A DNA stretch of 64,000 bases from Pseudodesulfovibrio senegalensis (GCF_008830225.1 NZ_WAIE01000004.1:62001-126000); one strand, 5' to 3'. Counted from the stretch's first letter, positions 42,652-51,130 are shown. Notes: generated from the sequence alone by a model not told the origin. Program-made: numbers and translations.

Positions 42652-43536
42652 ATGAAACGATTGCTTTTTGTCATGCTATGCGCATTGCTGGGAACGGCGG
42701 CCGTGGCCAACGCCCATTCCGTGTGGATCAACAATTTTCATTGTGACGCCCACAAGCCGGGGCACGCCATGGTTTCCGTGGGCTGGGGGCACGCCATGCC
42801 CATGGACGACATTCCCAACTCACCCAACGGCAAGATCATTCTGGATCGTTTCGAGCTGATTGATCCGGCCGGCAAGAGCCATGCGCTCAAGACGCCGTCG
42901 GTGGAGCCGAGCAAGGCCTCGCTGACCACTGCCGATTTCGACGTGTTTCCCGGCGACCTGGCCGTGCAGAAAGTCGCCCTGAAAAAGGAGACCAAACGCG
43001 GTGTCTATCTGTTCAGCGCGGTTTCCAAGCCCACCTTCTACACCCAGTACCTCGACAAGAAGGGTCGTCAGCGTCTCAAGCTCAAACCCAGAAACGAGAT
43101 CAAGGACATCGACAAGGTGCTCATGGCCGTCAAGTTCCAGGCCTTTGCCAAGTCGTACATGACCGTGGGCGAGTGGGCCCAGCCCAAACCTGTGGGCCAT
43201 GGTCTGGAGATCGTTCCGCTGACCGACCTGAGCAACGTGCGCGTGGGCGATCTGGTTCAGGTGGAAGTGCTGTTCTACGGCAAGCCGCTGAGCGCCACGG
43301 CCAAGAGCATCGACTACATTACCGCCAGCAGCCCGGGCTTCGGCCAGAGCGAGGGCTATTCCATGTGCTCCTACATCATGAACGGCAAGGCCCAGTTCCG
43401 CGTGAAAAATGCCGGAGAGTGGATGATCGCCGTCAACCACAAGGACGACGTGACCAAGGACGGTCCGCTCAAGGACCTCTACGGCAAGGCCGAGCAGGTC
43501 TACCACGCCGCAAGCCTGACGTTTGTGGCCAAGTAG
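42652..43536 (+). CDS. DUF4198 domain periplasmic protein
   Basis: Exported protein of 294 residues. Signal peptide MKRLLFVMLCALLGTAAVANA then HSVWINNFHCDAHKPGHAMV, the start typical of DUF4198 (NikM-like/CbiK-associated beta-sandwich) proteins, which keep a mature N-terminal His next to the cleavage site. Later segments FYGKPLSATAKSIDYITASS and AGEWMIAVNHKDDVTKDG fit the same family. Members often lie beside TonB receptors and metal transporters and are thought to bind metal. AGGAGAAATC precedes ATG 42652. It follows the receptor by 88 bp and likely works in the same uptake route. Confidence 0.82.
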   Translation: MKRLLFVMLCALLGTAAVANAHSVWINNFHCDAHKPGHAMVSVGWGHAMPMDDIPNSPNGKIILDRFELIDPAGKSHALKTPSVEPSKASLTTADFDVFPGDLAVQKVALKKETKRGVYLFSAVSKPTFYTQYLDKKGRQRLKLKPRNEIKDIDKVLMAVKFQAFAKSYMTVGEWAQPKPVGHGLEIVPLTDLSNVRVGDLVQVEVLFYGKPLSATAKSIDYITASSPGFGQSEGYSMCSYIMNGKAQFRVKNAGEWMIAVNHKDDVTKDGPLKDLYGKAEQVYHAASLTFVAK

Positions 43537-43542
43537 ACATGG

Positions 43543-43575
43543 TGCCCGGAGCCTCGTGGCTCCGGGCCTTTCTCC
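43543..43575 (+). terminator. Hairpin after the DUF4198 gene, possible weak terminator
   Basis: GCCCGGAGCC / GGCTCCGGGC around TCGT is a perfect stem, but only CTTTCTC follows, so termination may be partial before the downstream envelope genes. Confidence 0.55.
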
Positions 43576-43614
43576 CTATCCCATGTTTTTTTGTATCAAG
43601 AAGAGGTTTTCAGG

Positions 43615-44397
43615 ATGTCCAAACTGGCAGCAGGCGTCTGTGTCTTTCTGAGTTTCCTGATATGTTTTCCGGCATTTGCCGCAGAACTGACAGGACGTGA
43701 GGTCATGGTCCTTGAGGACGAGCGTCCGGACGGCGACGACCGCACCTCCATGATCACCATGACGCTCATCAACAAACGCGACCGCAAGCGGGTGCGTCAG
43801 GTCAAGAGTTTTTCCAAGGATTACGGCAAGGACAAGAAGTCGGTCATGATTTTCCGCGAGCCTGCGGACGTGCGCAAGACTGCGTTTTTGTCCTGGGAAT
43901 ACGACGATGCGGACCGGGAAGACGACAAGTGGCTCTACATGCCCGCCATGCGCAAGACCCGGCGCATCAGCGGCGCTTCCAAGAACGAGTATTTCATGGG
44001 CACGGACTTCACCTATGACGACATGGGCGACCGCAGCGTTGACGAGGACGTGCACACCCTGGTCGGCGAGGAACCGGCCATGGGGCATGATTGCTGGAAG
44101 ATCGAATCCGTGCCCGTGGACAAGGAGGATATGTATGCGCGCAAGGTGCTGTGGGTAAGCAAGACCGCGCACATGATCATGCAGGCCGAGTATTACGACA
44201 AGGACGGGCTGCTCAAGGTCTACAAGGCTCTCGAGGCCGAGGAGCGCAACGGCTTCTGGACCCTGCTCAGCTCCGAAATGAACAACGTCTCCCGCCAGCA
44301 CAGGACCCTCATGGAGACCACGGAGGTCTGCTACGATTCCGGCCTTGACGACAGCCTTTTCCGCGTTTCCACGATTCAGCGGGGCAGGCTTCCCTAG
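43615..44397 (+). CDS. LolA-like outer-membrane lipoprotein-sorting protein
   Basis: Exported protein of 260 residues of the LolA-like group (uncharacterised, often paired with MMPL exporters). Signal peptide MSKLAAGVCVFLSFLICFPAFA is followed by TGREVMVLEDERPDGDDRTS and the conserved blocks KDKKSVMIFREPADVRKTAF, DDKWLYMPAMRKTRRISGAS, NEYFMGTDFTYDDMGDRSVD and VPVDKEDMYARKVLWVSKTA. Such proteins appear with a DUF1302-like beta-barrel and an RND/MMPL exporter, exactly the next two genes, suggesting lipid transport across the envelope. GAAGAGG precedes ATG 43615. Confidence 0.82.
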   Translation: MSKLAAGVCVFLSFLICFPAFAAELTGREVMVLEDERPDGDDRTSMITMTLINKRDRKRVRQVKSFSKDYGKDKKSVMIFREPADVRKTAFLSWEYDDADREDDKWLYMPAMRKTRRISGASKNEYFMGTDFTYDDMGDRSVDEDVHTLVGEEPAMGHDCWKIESVPVDKEDMYARKVLWVSKTAHMIMQAEYYDKDGLLKVYKALEAEERNGFWTLLSSEMNNVSRQHRTLMETTEVCYDSGLDDSLFRVSTIQRGRLP

Positions 44398-44399
44398 GC

Positions 44400-45656
44400 A
44401 TGCGAGTTTTCGTCACGGCCCTTGCCCTCGTGGTCTGTCTTGCCGCCTCCGCTGCCCGGGCCGGGGCCGTGGCGGATTTCGCGGACCGTTTGAAACTCTC
44501 CGGCTGGGTGGAGGGCATTCAATCCGTGGGTATGCACGCCCCCAATGAGGAGGTTACCTCGCGGGCGCGGCTGCGCCTGAATCTGGAAGGTGATTTCGAC
44601 TGGATTTACGGATGGATATCCGCTGATCTGGAAAAGAACTGGAAGATTGAGTCCGAGACCGGGGCGGACATCCACGAGGCGTGGCTGGAGCATGTGGGCA
44701 ACGGCTGGGACGTGCGCGTGGGGCGGCAGACCATCATCTGGGGCAGGGCGGACGGCGTGCAGATCACGGACATCATTTGTCCGCCGGACTACACCGAGTC
44801 CATTACCCGCGATCTGGATGAAATCCGTATGCCCGTGGGCGCGGCCAAATTCCGGTTGCTGGGGTCCACGGTGGATACCGAGCTGATCTGGATTCCGGTT
44901 TTCCGGGCGGCCAAGCTGCCCAAGGACAGCAACCCGTGGGCTGTTTCTTCGGCGTGGCCCGCCGGGCTCGACGTGCATCAGGAAGACGTGGACGAGCCGG
45001 ACATCTCTTTGGAAAACAGTGAATTGGCGCTCAGGGTGTCCGCATATTTTTCGGGTTTCGATTGTTCGGCCTCGGTTTTTCACGGCTGGGACGACATGGC
45101 CGCCTACCACCGGCATGCGGTTTCCGGCGGTGGCGGCACGGATGTCTACATATCGCCCGAGCACCACCGGCTCACCGTGCTCGGCCTGGACTTTGCGCGG
45201 CCGTGGTCGGACTTTGTTTTTCGCGGGGAGATGGCGTGTTATCTGGGCCGCTATTTCGCTACCGACGTGCTGGAAGGCGGGGTGTTGCAGCGTGATGCGG
45301 TCAAGTGGCTGGCCGGGGTGGACTGGACCCCGGGCAACGACTGGACCGTAATCGCCCAGATATATGGCCAGCGGATTCTGGATTACGACGACACGCTTGC
45401 GGAGCATCGCCACAACGTGACCACGACGCTGAATATTTCCAAGGATTTGTTGAACCAGACATTGACGCTATCCAGCATGCTCTACCTGAACCTGAACGAT
45501 CTGGACTCATTCTACCGGGCAAAGGCGGACTACGAAATTTCGGACGGGCTTCATGTGATTCTGGGGGCGGATGTTTTCGGCGGCACGCGGGCGGGCAGTT
45601 ACGGCCAATACCAGAATAATTCACAGATATGGCTCAAAACCAAGTACAGCTTCTAA
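44400..45656 (+). CDS. DUF1302-like outer-membrane beta-barrel protein
   Basis: Exported protein of 418 residues. Signal peptide MRVFVTALALVVCLAASAARA is followed by LKLSGWVEGIQSVGMHAPNE, then many amphipathic strands: VRVGRQTIIWGRADGVQITD is the DUF1302/alginate-porin-like signature (G-R-Q-x-I-x-W-G-R), and the protein ends SQIWLKTKYSF with terminal Phe, as outer-membrane barrels do. It starts 2 bp after the LolA-like gene and is followed in 10 bp by the MMPL gene, so the three are one unit. It probably forms the outer-membrane part of a transport route; substrate unknown. Confidence 0.82.
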   Translation: MRVFVTALALVVCLAASAARAGAVADFADRLKLSGWVEGIQSVGMHAPNEEVTSRARLRLNLEGDFDWIYGWISADLEKNWKIESETGADIHEAWLEHVGNGWDVRVGRQTIIWGRADGVQITDIICPPDYTESITRDLDEIRMPVGAAKFRLLGSTVDTELIWIPVFRAAKLPKDSNPWAVSSAWPAGLDVHQEDVDEPDISLENSELALRVSAYFSGFDCSASVFHGWDDMAAYHRHAVSGGGGTDVYISPEHHRLTVLGLDFARPWSDFVFRGEMACYLGRYFATDVLEGGVLQRDAVKWLAGVDWTPGNDWTVIAQIYGQRILDYDDTLAEHRHNVTTTLNISKDLLNQTLTLSSMLYLNLNDLDSFYRAKADYEISDGLHVILGADVFGGTRAGSYGQYQNNSQIWLKTKYSF

Positions 45657-45666
45657 GGAGCAGGTC

Positions 45667-48120
45667 ATGTTGAATATCGTCAGGATAAATTCCTTTTTCC
45701 ATGCGTTCGGCAATGCGGTCATACGCTTTCGATGGCTGGTGTTTGCCGTGTTCCTCGGACTGACCGTGTCTTTGGCCATGGGACTGCCGCATCTCAAGGC
45801 GGACGTGGATCAGGACAGCTGGTTCATGGAGGACGACGAATTGCTCAAGGCCAAGGACCGCATGGAGGCCATCTTCGGCAACGAGGATTTTTGCGCGGTG
45901 CTGGTCACGGCGGACGACGTGTTCGCGCCCGAGAACCTGCGCCTGCTTCGGGAATTGGGCGACGAGCTCATGGAGAGGATTCCCTATGCGGACGACGTGC
46001 AGTCGCTGGCAGACATGGAGTTCACCGAGGGGGTCGAGGGCGGCATACGGATCGACGAACTGGTTCCGGACGTCATTCCGCAGGACGGCGCAACGCTGGA
46101 CGACATGCGCAAACGCGCACTGGCCAAGACGTCCCTGAAGAACCGGATGGTTTCCGAGGACTGCACCGAGACCTGGCTCATCCTGCGCATGAAGAAGCTG
46201 CCTGACGTAACACACCAGATCAACGGGGAAGATCCCATCATGGCCGTGGGCCACATGTTCAACGAGGTGGTCAACCAACCCAAATACGCGCCTCTGCATC
46301 CCAAAACCGCCGGGATTCCGGTTGTATTTGCCGACAAGCTGGATTTTTTCGGCAAGGAAACCCCCAAACTGCTGGGCATTTCCCTGCTGTTTGCCGTGTT
46401 CACGCTGCTGTTTTTTCTGCGCAGCGTGCGCGGGGTGGTTTTTCCGATGGCCACGGTGGGCTGCGTCATGATCATTGTTTTCGGCGCACAGGGTTTTCTG
46501 GGTATCGGCACCGACCCCACGGTCATATTCATGCCCATTTTCATCACCCTTGCGGTGTCCATCGGGTATTCCATCCACATGTTCAACCATTTCAACATCG
46601 AATTCAAAAAGACAGGCAAGCGCCGGGAATCCCTGTTGCAGGCCGTGGAGGAAGTGGGCTGGCCTCTTTTGTTCAGCGCACTGACAACGGTTGCGGCCCT
46701 GCTGTCGTTCATTTTCATCCCTCTGCGGCCCATCCGCTGGGTGGGGATGACTTCCGCGCTGCTTGTGCTGTTGGCCTGCATCGTGGTGCTGACCCTGCTG
46801 CCCGCGCTGCTCAGCTTTGGCAAGGACCGTCCTGCGCGGAAGGATGAAAAAGAAGTCCGCGAGACCCGCATCCAGCGCTGCATGGGCTGGCTGGGAACCG
46901 GGACCCTGAATCGTCCCCGACTGTCTCTGGTGATGCTCGCGGTGCTCATGGGCGTTTGCGTTGCCGGGATTTTCAAGGTCGAGGTCTCCTTTGACGTGAT
47001 CAAGTCTTTCGGCCGCAGGATTCCCTATGTGGATCGTATCTATTCGGTGGGCCAGTCGCAGGTCGGCTCCCTGTATTCCTATAATCTCGCTCTGGAGTTT
47101 GATGAACCGGGCGCAGCCAAAGAGCCGGAAAACCTGAAAAAGTTCGAGAAACTCGTGGAGGATATCCACGGCCTTGAGCTGACCAAGAAGACCACTTCCC
47201 TGCTGGAAATCCTCAAGGACCTCAATCAGGTCATCCACGAAGGCGATCCCGCGTGGTATCGGCTGCCCGAGAGCCGAGAAATGGTGGCCCAGCTGCTGCT
47301 TTTGTACGAGAACGCGGGCGGTGCGGAAGTGGAGCGCTGGATCGATTATGACTACCAGCGGCTCAAGCTGCAGGTGGAAATGGGGCACTACAATTCCGGC
47401 GAGGCCGCGCGCGAGCTGGACTGGATTCAGGACGAGGTCAGGCGGGTGTTCCCGCACGCCCATGTGGTGCTGACCGGCTCCATCTCACAGTACACGGTCA
47501 TGCAGGAATACGTGTCCTTCGGCCAGATCAAGTCGTTTTTCATCGCCTTCATGGTGGTGACCCTGCTGATGATGCTCGTGTTCGGCAGCCTGAAAATCGG
47601 TTTTATCGCCATGATACCCAACATTGCGCCCGCGCTGGTGGTGGGCGGCATCATGGGGTATGCCGGTGTGCCGCTTGATCTTGTCACCGTGACCATCATT
47701 CCCATGCTGCTCGGGCTGGCCGTGGACGACACCATCCATTTCATCAACCACTATCAGCTGGAATTCGGGCGTTGCCGAAACTATGCGCTCGGCAACAGGA
47801 AGACCTTCCTTGCCGTGGGCGGGGCACTGCTCATGACCACCATCGTGCTCACATTGACCTTTGCCGCGTACATGGTTTCCGTGGTCAAGATATTCATATT
47901 CATGGGAATCCTCGTGGGTTCCGGGCTGTTTGCCGCCCTTGCGGCCGACTACTTCATCACGCCCGTGCTCATAGCGTGGGCAAAACCGTTCGGCCCGGAA
48001 GAGCAGGATTGCGAGGCCGGAAAAACCAAACCCGCCGAATCCGTCTCTCTTTCAAACCCGCAACCCGAGGTTTTCGCGGCAGAGGCGAATACCCAGCAAC
48101 AAGGAGGCTACCATGGCTGA
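45667..48120 (+). CDS. RND-superfamily MMPL transporter
   Basis: Inner-membrane transporter of 817 residues with the duplicated RND layout. TM1 (FRWLVFAVFLGLTVSLAMGL) near residue 22, a first periplasmic loop of about 180 residues, a five-helix block near 237-385 with LAVSIGYSIHMFNHFNIEFK, TM7 near 420, a second periplasmic loop, and a final block from about 617 with LLGLAVDDTIHFINHYQLEF near 680. The DD in GLAVDDTIH is the proton-relay position. Hopanoid exporter HpnN and other lipid MMPL proteins look similar. AAGGAGCAGGTC precedes ATG 45667; a hydrophilic tail of about 45 residues ends the protein and overlaps the next gene by 8 bp. Confidence 0.88.
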   Translation: MLNIVRINSFFHAFGNAVIRFRWLVFAVFLGLTVSLAMGLPHLKADVDQDSWFMEDDELLKAKDRMEAIFGNEDFCAVLVTADDVFAPENLRLLRELGDELMERIPYADDVQSLADMEFTEGVEGGIRIDELVPDVIPQDGATLDDMRKRALAKTSLKNRMVSEDCTETWLILRMKKLPDVTHQINGEDPIMAVGHMFNEVVNQPKYAPLHPKTAGIPVVFADKLDFFGKETPKLLGISLLFAVFTLLFFLRSVRGVVFPMATVGCVMIIVFGAQGFLGIGTDPTVIFMPIFITLAVSIGYSIHMFNHFNIEFKKTGKRRESLLQAVEEVGWPLLFSALTTVAALLSFIFIPLRPIRWVGMTSALLVLLACIVVLTLLPALLSFGKDRPARKDEKEVRETRIQRCMGWLGTGTLNRPRLSLVMLAVLMGVCVAGIFKVEVSFDVIKSFGRRIPYVDRIYSVGQSQVGSLYSYNLALEFDEPGAAKEPENLKKFEKLVEDIHGLELTKKTTSLLEILKDLNQVIHEGDPAWYRLPESREMVAQLLLLYENAGGAEVERWIDYDYQRLKLQVEMGHYNSGEAARELDWIQDEVRRVFPHAHVVLTGSISQYTVMQEYVSFGQIKSFFIAFMVVTLLMMLVFGSLKIGFIAMIPNIAPALVVGGIMGYAGVPLDLVTVTIIPMLLGLAVDDTIHFINHYQLEFGRCRNYALGNRKTFLAVGGALLMTTIVLTLTFAAYMVSVVKIFIFMGILVGSGLFAALAADYFITPVLIAWAKPFGPEEQDCEAGKTKPAESVSLSNPQPEVFAAEANTQQQGGYHG

Positions 48121-48940
48121 TACGGTTTCCGTTTCCATCGCCGATAATGTGGCGGATACGCTGTTCATTCCCCTGTACATGCGCTGCCTTGAAACCAGGC
48201 GCGCGGACCGGGTCATCAACGACCCCATGTCCTGCGAGCTGGTGGAGCGGCTCGATTACGACTTCAGCCGCTACGAGAAGTCGCCCAGAAGCCAGTTGGG
48301 CGTGGCCGTGCGCATCCGGCGGTTCGATCAGGCCGTTGCCGATTTCATCGAGACCCACGACGACCCCGTGGTCGTCAGCGTGGGTGCCGGGCTGGATACC
48401 CGTTTTCAGCGCGTATACAAGGGCAAGGGCGTGTTTTACGAGCTGGATTTGCCCGAGGTCATCGAGCTGCGCAGGCAACTGCTCCCCGAGTCGGAAAACA
48501 ATCCGTACATGGGCGGTTCCATGTTCGAGACAGGCTGGATAGACGAGATAAAGGGCAAGCATCCCGGCGCATCGTTCATCGTGGTGGCCGAGGGCGTGTT
48601 CCTGTATTTCGAGGAACACGAGATCAAGCCGCTGATCACCGCCATTGCGGAACGCTTTGGGCACGGCGAGATGCATTTCGACGTGTCCTCGCCGTGGGGC
48701 GTGCGCAACAGCCAGCGCCATGAAACCGTGAAAAAGACCAACGCGGCCTTCAAATGGGGCGTGAAGGGCGACCGCGACCTTGAAGCGTGGACCCCGAGCC
48801 TGCGCTACATGGACACCACCGATTATTTTTCTTCGGTCAAGAGCCGCTGGGGAATCATGGGCCTTTTGGCCCGCTGGTTCATCCCCGGCCTCAGAAACGC
48901 ATTTCGCATGCTGCACTATGAAATGGTGCCGCAGGCGTAA
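48113..48940 (+). CDS. Leucine-carboxyl-methyltransferase-like SAM methyltransferase (LCMT/PPM family)
   Basis: Methyltransferase of 275 residues of the LCMT family (Pfam PF04072). Motif I reads VVSVGAGLDTRFQRV near residue 87, with YELDLPEVIELRRQLLPE (motif II acidic) and FIVVAEGVFLYFEEHEIKPL near 160. The N-terminal SVSIADNVADTLFIPLYMRC is the family's entry helix region. Bacterial members methylate carboxyl or hydroxyl groups of small molecules, including siderophore and polyketide intermediates. Its start lies within the MMPL stop region, so it is part of the same transcript. The substrate is unknown. Confidence 0.85.
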   Translation: MADTVSVSIADNVADTLFIPLYMRCLETRRADRVINDPMSCELVERLDYDFSRYEKSPRSQLGVAVRIRRFDQAVADFIETHDDPVVVSVGAGLDTRFQRVYKGKGVFYELDLPEVIELRRQLLPESENNPYMGGSMFETGWIDEIKGKHPGASFIVVAEGVFLYFEEHEIKPLITAIAERFGHGEMHFDVSSPWGVRNSQRHETVKKTNAAFKWGVKGDRDLEAWTPSLRYMDTTDYFSSVKSRWGIMGLLARWFIPGLRNAFRMLHYEMVPQA

Positions 48941-48953
48941 CACTGGCTCGGAA

Positions 48954-48984
48954 AAACGCCCCGAACATGGCCGGGGCGTTTCTC
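48954..48984 (+). terminator. Terminator after the LCMT-like gene
   Basis: AAACGCCCCG / CGGGGCGTTT perfect arms around an 8-nt loop, followed by a short T/C run, 14 bp after the stop codon and ahead of the tRNA promoter. Confidence 0.8.
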
Positions 48985-49019
48985 CCCGGTGCCGCACGCC
49001 GCAAAAGCCGCCCCAAGCG

Positions 49020-49048
49020 TTGACATGCGCTCGGTATGCGTATATACA
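49020..49048 (+). promoter_or_regulatory. Sigma-70-type promoter of the tRNA-Val/tRNA-Asp pair
   Basis: TTGACA at 49020-49025 and TATACA at 49043-49048 with a 17-bp spacer; tRNA-Val begins 13 bp downstream of the -10 box. Confidence 0.75.
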
Positions 49049-49061
49049 CGGCGTCTCTCTC

Positions 49062-49137
49062 GGGCGGTTAGCTCAGTTGGGAGAGCATCGGCCTTACAAG
49101 CCGAGGGTCACAGGTTCGAGCCCTGTACCGCCCACCA
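49062..49137 (+). tRNA. tRNA-Val (anticodon TAC)
   Basis: A 76-nt cloverleaf: acceptor arms GGGCGGT / ACCGCCC, D loop AGCTCAGTTGGGAGAGC, anticodon stem TCGGC / GCCGA with loop CTTACAA (anticodon TAC), T arm CAGGTTCGAGCCCTG, encoded CCA. Six bases separate it from tRNA-Asp copy 2. Confidence 0.97.
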
Positions 49138-49143
49138 TATAGC

Positions 49144-49221
<78 letters not shown>

Positions 49222-49229
49222 TAAAGAAC

Positions 49230-49268
49230 AAGGATTCTAAGGAGTTATCCCTAGAATCCTTTTTCTTT
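49230..49268 (+). terminator. Terminator after tRNA-Asp copy 2 (element-supplied)
   Basis: AGGATTCTA / TAGAATCCT arms with a T-rich tail. Located just inside the element, it ends the tRNA transcript and shields the convergent integrase gene. Confidence 0.75.
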
Positions 49269-49287
49269 GTCCAACGCTAAAATAGCC

Positions 49288-49307
49288 GGGACGTAAAAGG
49301 GACGTAA
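49288..49307. repeat. Left pair of GGGACGTAA repeats (candidate integrase arm sites)
   Basis: GGGACGTAA at 49288-49296 and 49299-49307 in the same orientation, 11 bp apart start to start, between attL and the integrase stop. A matching pair lies inside attR at 56841. Confidence 0.65.
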
Positions 49308-49322
49308 GCGTCCGAATTAGTC

Positions 49323-50327
49323 TCATGCTGTTTTTACCTCCAATACCTTGAGGTGATCTCTCACCGAATCCAAGCCGCGCACATATCGCTCGGTGATTCT
49401 CAGATTCTTATGTCTGAGTGTGTCCCGAATTGCGACCATGGGTACGTTATGCTTGGCGAGTATTGAGGCTGTGAGTCCTCGGATGCCATGACAGCCAAAA
49501 CGTTTAACCTCTGCTTTGTCGCATAAGGCTTGGGGGAATCCCCGGTTTTCTGTGTATGGCTTTCCTTTGTGCTGACCTTTGGGTTGAACGAAGACCCATT
49601 CATTTACCGCTGCTTGGCGGTGCTCTCTAAGCGTGTCGGTCAATTCCTTGGTCATAGGTATCCAATCGGATTCCAGTGAGCCGCCTTTTCGCTTCCTTGT
49701 CTTGAGGCGGATTCGTTCATTGGTGAAATCCACATCATCCCATTGGAGTCTGTAAATCTCACCGCGCCTGCCTGCTGTGTGTAGGAAGGTCATTAGCATT
49801 ACCTTATCTTGGCCCTCGGCAATTCCGAGAACCTTTCTGAAGTCGTCCTCTGACGGCACGTAATGGCCTTTTTCGTCGGCAGGGAATTTGTCCACCAGCT
49901 CGAAAGGATTTGGCTTGGGCATGTCCAAATAGCGGATACCCCAATTCCAAGCGGCAACAAGGTTCTTCCGATCTCTGTTGACCGCGTTGCCAGTCCTTTT
50001 GTCGAACTCCTTTTGCAGGAACTCAAGGGCTAGGCGGGGTGACATTTTGTCTGCCTTTGCAGATGGTTTAATGAATTGAAAAAAGCGCCGGAAGGCCCCG
50101 CGCTTTTCACTGTATACCTTTGGTGAGAATCTTGTTGAGTAGTCCAGATATTTCTCAGCCCACTGTGCCAAAGATGGAATGGCGGTCAGGTCTCCCGCAC
50201 TGTGCATTTCTGCTTCCCATGCTTTCGCATCCTTCTTGGTGTCGAATATCTTGCTCTTTCGGATTCCGTTTATCATTACGGTCCCGACCCAACGAGTCTT
50301 CCCGTTCTTTGTCTTTTTGAAGGGCAT
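49323..50327 (-). CDS. Tyrosine recombinase / integrase
   Basis: Phage-type integrase of 334 residues that presumably recombines attP with the tRNA-Asp attB. The N-terminal arm-binding domain (MPFKKTKNGKTRWVGTVMIN..., about 1-60) is followed by a core-binding domain and the catalytic domain: Arg in LHTAGRRGEIYRLQWDDVDF near 190, Lys in KTRKRKGGS, HGIRGLTASIL near 277 with the HxxR pair, LRHKNLRITERYVRG near 305 with His and the nucleophilic Tyr. All catalytic residues appear present, so the enzyme should be active. ATG 50327 has GAGGG upstream. It overlaps the reading frame of the excisionase-like gene by more than 170 bp. Confidence 0.93.
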   Translation of the reverse strand: MPFKKTKNGKTRWVGTVMINGIRKSKIFDTKKDAKAWEAEMHSAGDLTAIPSLAQWAEKYLDYSTRFSPKVYSEKRGAFRRFFQFIKPSAKADKMSPRLALEFLQKEFDKRTGNAVNRDRKNLVAAWNWGIRYLDMPKPNPFELVDKFPADEKGHYVPSEDDFRKVLGIAEGQDKVMLMTFLHTAGRRGEIYRLQWDDVDFTNERIRLKTRKRKGGSLESDWIPMTKELTDTLREHRQAAVNEWVFVQPKGQHKGKPYTENRGFPQALCDKAEVKRFGCHGIRGLTASILAKHNVPMVAIRDTLRHKNLRITERYVRGLDSVRDHLKVLEVKTA

Positions 50328-50499
50328 AAGCTTCCCTCACTGCTTCACATATAAGTTTGTCAAAGAACAGGACACGGCGGCCTATGCGCACTCCACCGTA
50401 TCTGTGGGGATAACGTGTCACTGTGCTTTCTTCAACCTCGAAGATGGTAGCCACCGTCTTTGAGGATAGTTTGGTTCCTAGGTCGTTAATGTTCATCAT
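50155..50499 (-). CDS. Excisionase-like small DNA-binding protein overlapping the integrase gene
   Basis: Protein of 114 residues. Residues 8-55 (LSSKTVATIFEVEESTVTRY, then GGVRIGRRVLFFDKLICEA) resemble the winged-helix MerR/Xis-type fold of AlpA-like excisionases and helix-turn-helix adapters. The rest (from about KDKEREDS) is hydrophilic and is read from the same DNA as the integrase N-terminus in another frame, an overlap of about 170 bp, unusually long. Either the tail is real or the product is trimmed by frameshift. GGAGG lies five bases before ATG 50499. It probably guides excision or represses integrase. Confidence 0.65.
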   Translation of the reverse strand: MMNINDLGTKLSSKTVATIFEVEESTVTRYPHRYGGVRIGRRVLFFDKLICEAVREAYALQKDKEREDSLGRDRNDKRNPKEQDIRHQEGCESMGSRNAQCGRPDRHSIFGTVG

Positions 50500-50574
50500 G
50501 TTGCCTCCAATAGAAAAGACCGCCTCCCCTCACAGGAGAAGCGCTCCTTCTGCCTTCTTTGTCTTGTGGATTTT

Positions 50575-51054
50575 TTAGTTGTCGATAATTGTCGGCCCAC
50601 TGTCTTCCAGTAGGTTGTCAGATTTCGCAGCAAGGCTAGCGAGGTCATTAGCCTGCTCATTCTGAGAGAGTTCAAGATGGTTATTTGCGCACAGCCATTC
50701 AATATTGTGTTGGGCTGCTAGCGGGATCATTTCTACCCATAAAGGGATATTTTTAACCTTTTTACCACTGGTATTTCTCCATTTGTTTGCTCTCCATTTG
50801 TTCAGCCAGCCTTTAGTAATACAGTCATAAACGTAATTAGAGACGTAGATAGTAATTGTAGAAGGATGCTTAAGGTTCGACAGGCCAGCAATCACAGCTC
50901 GTAGTTCCATTCGTTTATCATTTGTGTTTTTGTAGCCTTGTGAAAATTTGAAGGTTTGCCCGTTTTCGATGATGACTACACCGTAGCCGCCTCGGTTGTT
51001 AACGCTTTGGTTCCTTTTGCAGGCTCCATTAGCGAAAATGTATACTATTGACAT
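50575..51054 (-). CDS. Ribonuclease HI-fold protein lacking catalytic acids (pseudo-RNase H)
   Basis: Protein of 159 residues with clear full-length similarity in layout to RNase HI: VYIFANGACKRNQ (E. coli IFTDGSC), GGYGVVIIENG, NTNDKRMELRAVIAGLSNLK, YVSNYVYDCITKGWLNKW and SQNEQANDLASLAAK. Aligned to the four metal-binding acids, D10 is Asn, E48 is kept (RMELRA), D70 is Val (YVSNYV against STDSQYV) and D134 is Asn (ANDLA against CDELA). The metal site is therefore almost surely broken and the protein probably binds RNA/DNA hybrids or proteins without cutting. The basic, Trp-rich handle region (GWLNKWRANKWRN) is retained. AAGGAG lies ahead of the ATG. Located in the tRNA-Asp element. Confidence 0.8.
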   Translation of the reverse strand: MSIVYIFANGACKRNQSVNNRGGYGVVIIENGQTFKFSQGYKNTNDKRMELRAVIAGLSNLKHPSTITIYVSNYVYDCITKGWLNKWRANKWRNTSGKKVKNIPLWVEMIPLAAQHNIEWLCANNHLELSQNEQANDLASLAAKSDNLLEDSGPTIIDN

Positions 51055-51092
51055 GGTTGTCTCCTTGTTAGGTTAAATTGTTGTTGAGAGTA

Positions 51093-51130
51093 CAAAACAA
51101 AGTCCCCTTGGTGTGGTTCACCAAGAGGAC
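51093..51130 (-). terminator. Terminator ahead of the RNase-H-fold gene
   Basis: The arms GTCCCCTTGGTG / CACCAAGAGGAC (one mismatch) enclose TGGTT; on the minus strand a TTTGTTTTG tract follows. It would end transcripts coming from the serine recombinase gene. Confidence 0.65.

Noticed and set aside
40359-42734. Minus-strand open frame of about 790 codons
   Set aside because: Antisense to the TonB receptor, which has signal peptide, plug motifs and terminal Phe.
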